Origin: Homarus americanus
Lineage: Eukaryota; Arthropoda; Malacostraca; Decapoda; Nephropidae
Assembly: GCF_018991925.1 (NCBI RefSeq)
Contig: NW_024738608.1
Span: 2,100,187 to 2,164,186 of the forward strand
DNA: 64,000 nt
Direction of reading: 5' to 3'
This document shows positions 56,710 through 64,000 of this stretch, in pieces (the first letter of the stretch is position 1; each line of letters starts with the position of its first letter). Both the position numbers and the translations under genes were made by a program. Below the pieces are notes generated by a model, which did no database searches, had not been told where the DNA came from, and saw only the letters and a list, made by a program, of their open reading frames with translations.

Positions 56710-58270
56710 GTGATCTATCCCCCTTCTTGAAAATCGGTATTACATTCGCTATCCTCCAGGATTCTGGTACTACACCTATTTTTAATGACATGTTAAACAA
56801 CTTTGCTAAGGGCATACTAAGCTCTTCCTTACATTCCTTTAATACTCTGGCAAATATCTCATCGGGACCAGGTGACTTATTAGGCTTTAGTTTGTCTATT
56901 TGCTTACTAACATCGTTACTAGTCACTACTATCTCACTTAATTTGTTCTTCACTATCTCTGAATAGAGTCGGTGCCTCGGGTATCATGTTTAAATTTTCG
57001 GTGGTGAAAACTGTTGAAAAATATTTATTCAAATTATTGCTCATTTCTCCGTCGTTATCCGTGAGCTCGCCGGTATCTGACCGTATTGGTCCAATCTTTT
57101 CTCGTGTTTTAGTTTGATACATTTGGTAGAATCCTTTGGGGTTTGTCTTCGCCTCCCTTGCTATCCTTACCTCATTATTCCTCTTTACTTTCCTTATCTC
57201 GGTTTTAACCCTACTCGCCAATACCCTATAATAGTCCCGGAGGTGAATTTCGCCACGATTTATCCTTCTACATATAGCCTTCCTTTGGCCAATGATGTTC
57301 TTTAAATAATTATTTATCCATTTAGGGTCATTGTTGTCTGATTTGAGTTTTTTGTATGGTATGTTCTGCCTTTGTGCATTAAGTAACTCACTATTTAAAT
57401 TGTCGTGGAACTCGGCAATCTCAGATCTCGTTATCAGGTCGGTGTCATCTGTCAGGTTCACAGCCAAGCGCGACACCCCCTCTCTCAGCTGCCTCTTTAA
57501 ACTGTCAAAGTTTGCCCTTCTGAAATCTGGTACTTTACTGGAATTTTCTTTACGTCTGCCCTGAAAATCTAACTGGAATCGAATTTCTTTGTGATCGCTG
57601 TTTGCAAGTTCGTTCCCTACCTCGACATTGCTAATTAGGTTTTCTCTGTTCGACAGAACTAAGTCCAGTATATTATTACCCCGTGTGGGTTCGGTTATAT
57701 GTTGACTTAGGAAACAGTCCTGGATCGTCTCGAGAAAATCCTCTGATTCTGAGTTACCCGTAAGGTCAGTCCAATCTATTTGGCCAAGGTTAAAGTCGCC
57801 TACTATACAGACTTTGTTGTGTATGGAAGCCCTGCGCATTTCATCCCAGATAAGTCGCTCATTGACGCTATCAAGATTGGGGGGTCTATATATTACTCCT
57901 GTGATTAATTTTTCCTGACCGTCGCTTAATTCTATCCAAATTGTTTCTGTATTCCTCTCAATTTTTATTTCCTTATTTATTTCACACTTCAGATTATCCC
58001 TAACATAGATTGCTACTCCGCCTCCTTTCCTGGTCTGCCTATCGGTATGGAATAGTTTGTAACCCGCAATTTGGTAACTCACGTGTGTCTAGGTTGATCC
58101 ATGTTTCAGTGAATGCAATTATATCGATTTTTTCGGTACATACCAAGGCCCTAATATCATCCATTTTGCTTCTCATACTTCTACTGTTCGTGTAGTATAC
58201 ATTTAAGTTAGTCGTGTTCTGAGTCCTCCCCTTACCGCGTTTAGTTTTAAACTCCGTCTAATTTAGTTTT
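56678..58270 (-). pseudogene. LINE family 3 copy a: endonuclease and early RT
   Basis: From 58200 down: NLNVYYTNSRSMRSKMDDIR, KIDIIAFTETWIN (endonuclease catalytic Glu), a frameshift near 58085, then a 382-residue open frame: YKLFHTDRQTRKGGGVAIYV, LITGVIYRPPNLDS, VCIVGDFNLGQIDW, ITEPTRGNNILDLVLSNREN, ANSDHKEIRF (catalytic SDH), NDPKWINNYLKNIIGQRKAI, AKTNPKGFYQMYQTKTREKI and NLNKYFSTVFTTENLN. A second frameshift near 56940 leads into DKLKPNKSPGPDEIFARVLK, VPESWRIANVIPIFKKGDRS, where the transposon interrupts. Endonuclease motifs are all conserved. Confidence 0.93.
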
Positions 58271-59490
58271 GTCATCATTCCTAACACTATTTCCCTGTAG
58301 TCTTTCACTTTGTTTACCCGCTCCCACTGCAGTCTCCTCCACCCCCGTGCCCATATGTTCCCTTAGCAGTTTAAAGACTTCGATATCTTTTGAACTGCCC
58401 CTACTGTTTGTATAGTATACATTTAAACCTACTCTTCCCTGGTCCTGTTTTACCCCTTGTCCTGAGCAACTAATTTTACTTCCCAGGACCTGCTTGTTTT
58501 TTGACTCCCACTTTCCCCGACCCCTCTCTACTGGCGAAACCCTCCCTTCGGAGTGACAATTTCACGCTCCAGGGATGCAGACACCGTCTTTACCCCCTCA
58601 CGAGACAAGTGTACTCCGTCAAGACAGTACAGGTAGTCGTTGCCATAGAATCATTTAATTGCCATAGAATCGTAAAACATTGCGAGACACTATCCCTCCT
58701 CCTAGTCACAGGCCTGGCATTTGACATTATTAGGGACCTGCCACTCTTTGCCAGAAACAGATAAAATGTACTGGGAACTTTCCCCCCACACACTCATCAT
58801 TCTCTCACTTTATGTAACTTGACAAAACCTATGACCCTTCAGGCTTTTACGCCCTTAATGTACGAGTCATAAAGGCAAGTATGAACTTTTCATACTTCCC
58901 TGTTGGGCGCTGTAAACGCTTCTGCGCTTCACCTTGCACAGGATGTAAGGGGGTGCCCAATAAACTAGCCCGGGGGCAAATCTGAAAATCTGATTGCGAG
59001 ACATAATTCGGTATTGGTTATTTTTTGTTATTGATATGTTGGACAAAATCTGAGACTATTTTCAAAATTCACCCTTGCCTAATTTTCAGCCTGTAATTCT
59101 GCCATTTCTAGTGAAAAAGAACCACACTGTTTTTCATGTCTTGAATGAAAAGTGGACAAAGGCAAGAGACTCGGTAAGGAACTCGGGGAATATATCGTAG
59201 AAATTTACTGCCATTTTCTGTCTGCATCCTTGGTACGGTAGGAGTGTGGAACTTCTGCTGCAAGACGTGCCATCAGAGCAAGCCTGACCTGGACTGATCT
59301 GACTTGACACAAGGAGAGTAACTGCATTAATCTCTTGACCATAATTTATGATGCTGACAAGACGTCAGCACCTGTCAGCTATGTCCTTTACTCCTTGACA
59401 CCTGGACTAAAAAAAAATCGCATGTGACACTGCAAGATTTAGGTGACTCCAGCGACCCCATGACCTCTACTGTATGCGACTTCTGATGCT
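58271..59490. other. Region upstream of the LINE 5' end
   Basis: 58271-58510 has a partial duplicate of the LINE 5' region (TAGTATACATTTAA at 58195 and 58421). Beyond that no gene or element was recognised; only short frames. Confidence 0.5.
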
Positions 59491-59551
59491 TTTTTTTTAT
59501 GATGGGGATTAGCCCACCCGGGCACAGGTCACTGACCCACATAAGAAAATA
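59491..59551 (-). repeat. Isolated 3' tail of LINE family 2 / SINE-like repeat
   Basis: Read on minus: ATGTGGGTCAGTGACCTGTG, then CCCGGGTGGGCTAATCCCCA and an A-rich run. Only the last 60 bp of the family-2 tail are present, fused directly to the 3' end of LINE family 3 copy b. Confidence 0.85.
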
Positions 59552-59684
59552 AGGAGTCTGCAATTGGCCGGTTGGCCTGTGCATGGCAGCTCCTGTCGAG
59601 AGTTATTACCACTCTCTATCATCCATGAATCTATCTAGCCTCCTTTTAAAACTTTCCAGCGTTCCAGCACTTGCTACAAAGTTG

Positions 59685-60055
59685 CTAAGCTTGTTCCACA
59701 TCGTCCACTACCTTATTTGTGAACCAGTTCCTTCCTATCTCCCTCCTAAACCGAAACTTATCCAACTTAAATCCGTTGCTACGAGTCCTATCCTGCTCGG
59801 ATATTATAAGAACTTTATCTATATCTCCTTTATTGATTCCTTTCACCCACTTAAATACTTCTATCATATCTCCTCCCACTCTTCGTCTTCCTTGGGAATG
59901 CAAGTTTAGTTTCTTTAACCTGTCTTTATATGGAAAGATTCTTAAGTCCCGGAATCATTTTCGTCATTCTTCATTGCACCAACTCCAGTGAATTGATATC
60001 TATTCTATAATAAGGGCACCAGAACTGAACCGCATAATCGAGGTGCGGCCTAATA
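59685..60055 (-). pseudogene. LINE family 3 copy b: C-terminal region
   Basis: After the MITE the protein continues RPHLDYAVQFWCPYYRIDIN, KDRLKKLNLHSQGRRRVGGD, MIEVFKWVKGINKGDIDKVL and FRFRREIGRNWFTNKVVDDV, the conserved tail following the RT. A frameshift lies near 59965. Confidence 0.88.
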
Positions 60056-60853
60056 CAGTGATCCTCGGTTAACGAATTACCTTCCATAAGATTCTTCACT
60101 TTGGTTAACGAAAAATTTTCAGTTAACGAATTCCTTACGAATTTTTCACATGTTTTCGCCTGCTTTTGCCTGCTCACCAGCTGTAGTATTAGTCCGCCAA
60201 TACAGTAATCGGTTTTAGGGCTTAAATTCGTTACCATTTGAGTAAATATCAAGAAGGTTGTACTATTCAATAATTTTCCAAGTCTTATATTAAAGTTTTT
60301 AGTCATTTTAACAATTATTTAACATAATTGAAGTACAGGGAACTAGTTTTTAGTGCGCGAAACAGCCACTTGACTCACCCAAAATGGCGTCAGTGTGTGT
60401 CCCTGCTCAGTGGAGGAAGCATCTTGCTTGAGACTCTTGAGCATAAACTATTTTTATGTTTTTACAGTACAATTATTGGTCATTCTGAATTTTATTTTAC
60501 ATATTGATAATATATAATGCAGTGCAGTGTTGATTTAAAGAAAATAATCTTGAATTACACCAAGTGAACTAAAATTTTATGGGTGAAATGGCAACATGGG
60601 TGACTTCTCTTCCACCCCAATGCCTTCTCTTCTCCCTTTTCTTCCACCCCCATTCTAATTCCCATCATCATCATCAACCAGGAGCCTTCTACATGCACAC
60701 CTCAAAGTAAGAGTACTTTGCTGCATTTATTTTTAGTTTGTGTGTAATTTTTGGTGAGCTGGAACCAATTACCCAAAATCCCATTGAAACAATAGTTTCG
60801 GTTAACGAATGACCTTCTGGAACGATTTGTGTTCGTTAACCGAGGGACCACTG
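60056..60853. mobile_element. Tigger-type MITE, copy 2
   Basis: Ends CAGTGATCCTCGGTTAACGA and TTCGTTAACCGAGGGACCAC (then TG), with TA at 60054-60055 and 60854-60855. 798 bp, collinear with the copy at 31683-32495. Removing it restores the LINE reading frame from NARNKANRV to the RPHLDYAV block. Confidence 0.9.
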
Positions 60854-60855
60854 TA

Positions 60856-61501
60856 CTCTGTTTGCCTTATTTCGAGCATTAACGCACTGTTTTCTAGGCC
60901 GTAGGTCCGGGCTTACAAGTACCCCGAAATCTCTCTCACAAGTCGACTTCTCTAGGTTGATGTTGTTAAGGCTGTATACATTGACAGTATTTGTTCTTCC
61001 AATATTAAGTACGTTGCACTTGCTGGTGTTGAATTTCATTTGCCATTTTTCTGACCACTCCTGCAGTTTATTTATATCCTCTTGTAGTGCATTTGCATCC
61101 TGCCCTGAATTAATCTGCCGCCCTATTTTGGTGTCATCCGCAAACTTGCTTATATCACTGCTGATCCCAGTATCTAGATCGTCTATGTAGATTATGAACA
61201 AGAGTGGGCCCAGTACTGACCCCTGGGGAACCCCACTGGTTACACAGCCCCACTCAAATTTAATACCATCTATGCTGACCCTCTGTGTTCTATCGGTGAG
61301 CCATGATTTTATCCAATTTAAAACTTTCCCCTCGATACCATGAGCTTTAACTTTTCTCAGAAGCCTCTGATGCGGTACTCTGTCAAACGCTTTGCTAAAG
61401 TCTAAGTAAATAACATCGTAATTTTCGTCATTAACTACAACCTCGAAGACTTTCCTAAAAAACGTCAGCAAATTTGTTAGACATCGGGGCCTGGAGGGCA
61501 A
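60856..61501 (-). pseudogene. LINE family 3 copy b: RT domain
   Basis: About 215 uninterrupted residues: [68 protein letters not shown] (FADD intact), EDINKLQEWSEKWQMKFNTS and STCERDFGVLVSPDLRPRKQ. This is the best-preserved RT in the window, but the N-terminal fingers and endonuclease are missing. Confidence 0.93.
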
Positions 61502-61870
61502 AAATGCAATAATTTTAATAATAATAATTCATAGTAAATAAAATTATAATATAAAATACAAAATTTAAAATAAAATCAACTAAAAATTATAAGAATAATA
61601 ACAAAGTACCTTAAATAAATACTGTACAAAAATGAAAAAAAGTCAAAAGTGAGAAACAATATATGTATGTTGTGTTGTCAATAGTAAGAGAAACAATTGA
61701 GACCATGCAATTGTGTTTAAATGAAGCAGAAAGTCAGATCAGCAACCTGCGACTTGGTCACAATTTTTGTGTTGCCATCTGGCAGCAGGGTCTACCATTA
61801 GACAATACATTATGTTTCCAATATCTTCCCAGGCAGTAGCACCTCCCTGTTTGGTACCTGCCTTCTATAC
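61502..61870 (-). repeat. SINE-like dispersed repeat body, copy 4 (reverse)
   Basis: Read on minus: CAAACAGGGAGGTGCTACTG, GTAGACCCTGCTGCCAGATG, TGACCAAGTCGCAGGTTGCT, then an ATT-rich run. The conserved GGCCCCGATGTGGG tail is missing because the repeat ends at the LINE junction near 61500. Confidence 0.75.
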
Positions 61871-62252
61871 AGTAAATGTACAGTGTACAGTCATGTCCGC
61901 CATTCATCAGGTTAATTATGCCAATACAGTAAATATTCACCGTGTATGATCATGTGAAAGTTCACCTCTGTTTTGATCAATCAATCAATATCGCCGACGC
62001 CTTGTTCCCTCCCAGGAACTTCCCAACGGGGTGGCCATGGCAGAAATGTCTCCAGGCCATTTAATCCTTGCAGACCTCACTTGGTCTCTCAAGCACTCTT
62101 CCTCTCCTTCCCGCTCTCTCTTCAACAAACACTCTTCTCCCAGGTGGCAATTGGTCTACCCCTCACCACATTCTCCTCTCTTGCTATCATAATTTTTTTT
62201 TTTTTTTTATCATCCTGTCTTCACGCATCCTCGGTACATGTCCATACCTCCT
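61871..62252. other. Unassigned spacer
   Basis: Includes a T-run at 62190-62208; no gene or element recognised. Confidence 0.55.
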
Positions 62253-62541
62253 TGAATGTGAATTGAATTGAACAGTTTATTTAGCAAGAAAAACACAGAT
62301 ACTGAGTGGATAATAATAGCAATATTAACATGGCTGAGCCACTTGAGAACCTGAGCTCTCCTGTAGGCACCTGATATATGCAGTACTGTACATTTATCTC
62401 AAGGAAGTATTATGTAACATTTAGTAACATCTGGGATAGTACACATAGCATGGTGGTAATAAGAACATCTCAGGATGTTACCACGGTTATCACTTCAATA
62501 TATATTTATTTCATTTAATAATTTTTTTTTTATTACAAGTA

Positions 62542-63187
62542 CAGCAAAAGTCCAAAAATCCGGATGCCAGAAATCCGGACCACCCGAGAATCCGGACTTT
62601 TCGAAAACTCAATTTTTTTTTTTTTTTTTTAGCTGTCTTTTGTGTGTATGTGTGCATGCGTGAGCGCCACAGCTGCACAGCGACAACAAGCGACCACGTG
62701 GTCACCACTTTAAAACGAGCAATCAAACTGTGACAACGTATGTAATTTTGAGTCCTACTCTTAACATTTACAGAGTACTGTACAAGCCCATAATAATGGC
62801 TCCTAAAGTAGATAAACTTCGTTGTGCGAAGAGAAAGAAGAACACGTTGAAATTGAATGACAAACTTGAAATAATTAAGAAACTAGAATGTGGTGTGAGC
62901 AATACTGTAATAAGGGAAACATACGACATTGGAAAGTCTACAATTTATGATATAAAACAGGCAAAGAATAAAATTCTAGAATTCACAGCTTTTTCTTTAA
63001 AAATGCTCATTTTGATAAATGAAACATGCTATCTTTGCTAATGAATAATTTATCAAAATGTACCTGTTCATCACTTTTTTATTCCTCCTTAAATTTGAAT
63101 TTTAAAAGTACTGCCTGAGAATCCGGAAAATCCGAAAATCTGGACCGACCCAATCCCAAAGCAGTCCGGATTTTTGGACTTCTACTG
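62542..63187 (+). mobile_element. Tigger/jerky-like element, internally deleted, TA target
   Basis: Ends CAGCAAAAGTCCAAAAATCC and GGATTTTTGGACTTCTACTG, with TA at 62540-62541 and 63188-63189. 646 bp, with an intact N-terminal transposase fragment and no catalytic domain. Confidence 0.9.
62796..63041 (+). CDS. CENP-B/psq-type helix-turn-helix fragment of a Tigger/jerky transposase
   Basis: 81 codons: MAPKVDKLRCAKRKKNTLKL, NDKLEIIKKLECGVSNTVIR, ETYDIGKSTIYDIKQAKNKI. This is the N-terminal psq/CENP-B-N helix-turn-helix (K-L-E-I-I-K-K, then a G-I-G-K-S-T-I-Y-D-I-style recognition helix) that binds the TIRs in pogo/Tigger/jerky transposases. The frame then runs into 20 unrelated residues and stops, because the rest of the transposase is deleted. 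An upstream in-frame ATG (62730) exists, but MAPK is the family-typical start. A DNA-binding-only product is possible but unproven. Confidence 0.75.
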   Translation: MAPKVDKLRCAKRKKNTLKLNDKLEIIKKLECGVSNTVIRETYDIGKSTIYDIKQAKNKILEFTAFSLKMLILINETCYLC

Positions 63188-63397
63188 TATGTACATAAAT
63201 TACAGTGGAATTGAAAAACAAATATAATGGGGAAGCAGTACAACATGGGTTGTACAGTATTAAGGTTGAACAAGAGGACAGAGCTGTCAGGATAATGACT
63301 AGTTGGCAAATATATTTATTGCAATGGTAATTTCTTATCTATTTACATGATAATTTCCGATAAAACGGTTTGAATCCTGGCTGGTGAGGTCTTGATT

Positions 63398-63419
63398 GTA
63401 TATATATATATATATGTAT

Positions 63420-63514
<95 letters not shown>

Positions 63515-63552
63515 TGTATGTATGTATGTATGTATGTATGTATGTATGTATG

Positions 63553-63641
<89 letters not shown>
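63398..63641. repeat. Compound (TA)n-(TATG)n-(TA)n microsatellite
   Basis: About 33 TA units, about 17-18 TATG units (63487-63558), then about 41 TA units. Long Tyr/Ile and Tyr/Met/Cys/Val frames on both strands are artefacts. Confidence 0.97.
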
Positions 63642-63647
<6 letters not shown>

Positions 63648-63648
<1 letters not shown>

Positions 63649-64000
63649 ATGAGACCCCGACTTACTACGGGGTTAGGGACCCAAATCCAGGTCAGAAAGT
63701 CTGTTTTTTTTTTTTTTTTTAAATAAAAATCTACAATGAAATACAGTACAGTAAAAGTAATGAGGAATGGATACAGTACAGTGAAAGTAATAAATAATAA
63801 GGAATGGATACAGTGTGACTGAGCACTTACCTTTAATGTAGTCTGCTGAATGCACATGGGGCCCCCATAATTTTATAATTATACATGGAGACTACATTAA
63901 CTGGAAACGTTTCGGTATAGAAAATGCGTGCGTCATTTGGGAAATTTTTTTTTTTTTAATAAAAAATCTGCGGCGGTCGTAAGTCGTAGCAGTCGTAAGT
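63648..64000. mobile_element. Part of a TIR element running off the right edge
   Basis: GAGACCCCGACTTACTACGG plus GGTTAGGGACCC and, at the right, GGCGGTCGTAAGTCGTAGCA resemble subterminal sequence of Tigger-type MITEs (CGACTTACGAC words in both orientations). Neither terminus with a TA duplication can be confirmed because the window ends. Confidence 0.45.

Larger units (their letters stand above)
52341..58270 (-). mobile_element. CR1-like LINE (family 3), copy a, interrupted by the 3-kb transposon
   Basis: Minus-strand LINE whose 5' part lies at 58270-56710 and whose 3' part lies at 53707-52341, with the 3-kb element 53708-56709 between. Removing the insertion and one 9-bp duplicate restores KKGDRS-xx-LSSNYRPISLTS. 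The 3' end, read on plus, is ATAAGAATGGAGGAAACTGC plus AGCGGGCCTCTTGGCCC, typical of arthropod CR1-type tails. Confidence 0.9.
59552..61501 (-). mobile_element. CR1-like LINE (family 3), copy b, interrupted by a Tigger-type MITE
   Basis: RT and C-terminus on the minus strand, 61501-60856 and 60055-59552, with the MITE 60056-60853 between. Truncated at 61501 inside GRSCLTNLL. It is a subfamily distinct from copy a (TIRLSIDGIKF-type differences and a different 3' tail, AGGAGTCTGCAATTGGCCGG on plus). Confidence 0.9.
62253..63370 (-). mobile_element. LINE family 1 3'UTR, copy C, carrying a Tigger-like element
   Basis: The plus strand opens with the reversed tail GAATTGAATTGAACAGTTTA and follows the same 3'UTR as copies A and B, interrupted by 62542-63187, then continues TGTACATAAATTACAGTGGA to 63370. 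No coding part remains. Confidence 0.85.

Noticed and set aside
63339..63857. Ile/Tyr and His/Thr/Tyr repeat ORFs on both strands
   Set aside because: Pure (TA)n/(TATG)n microsatellite translation.

Overview
This is a eukaryotic, almost certainly arthropod and probably decapod-crustacean, nuclear window. It has long AT-rich introns, (TA)n and (TATG)n microsatellites, a 100-base scaffold gap (7097-7196), and a high density of decayed transposons of many classes. The decapod assignment is an inference from this repeat mix. No rRNA, tRNA, CRISPR or bacterial feature was recognised.

The one well-supported host gene is an LSM14 (Drosophila Trailer hitch, vertebrate RAP55) homologue on the minus strand. 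It has seven coding exons from 51124 down to 21909, every junction is GT-AG and in phase, and together they encode 517 residues: LSm domain, Pro/Gly/Gln-rich linker, FDF, FFD and TFG boxes, and an RGG/RYY tail. The first intron (about 16.6 kb) and third intron (about 6.2 kb) are filled with transposons. Upstream, about 0.8 kb away and divergent, the first coding exon of a second gene (51952-52023, plus strand, identity not recognised) shares the promoter interval, which contains a consensus CRE palindrome.

Left part (1-21700), nested mobile DNA. Positions 1-2745 hold a minus-strand LINE fused into the gag frame of a Ty3/gypsy (mag-like) element whose tRNA-Ser primer-binding site and LTR are visible. 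Positions 2783-7566 hold a plus-strand LINE interrupted by a reversed copy of the same family (itself carrying a pogo/Tigger-like element), by an LTR-like segment and by the gap. It is bracketed by a 37-bp minisatellite that continues to 8690. Positions 9011-12678 are an internally deleted hAT whose transposase C-terminus is split by a 3-kb element. Positions 13083-17332 hold two further, related minisatellites, one carrying a MITE and one a nearly complete hAT transposase gene.

Middle (21900-51000), LSM14 introns: TA-flanked TIR elements, a TTAA-flanked element, hAT MITEs, a BEL/Pao remnant with a 3' LTR, an internally deleted LINE, a SINE-like family, a 23-bp minisatellite and LINE fragments. 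Right part (52340-64000): two minus-strand CR1-like LINE copies. One is interrupted by the second copy of the 3-kb element with a perfect 9-bp target duplication, the other by a Tigger-type MITE. A third LINE tail carries a Tigger-like element that still encodes a CENP-B/psq-type helix-turn-helix.

The most novel-looking system is the 3-kb element (9325-12325 and 53708-56709). It has terminal inverted repeats TAGGGTGTGTCAT, 9-bp target duplications at both sites, and a shared large protein with an N-terminal Cys/His cluster and an RNase-H-like set of motifs that I cannot place in a named transposase superfamily.
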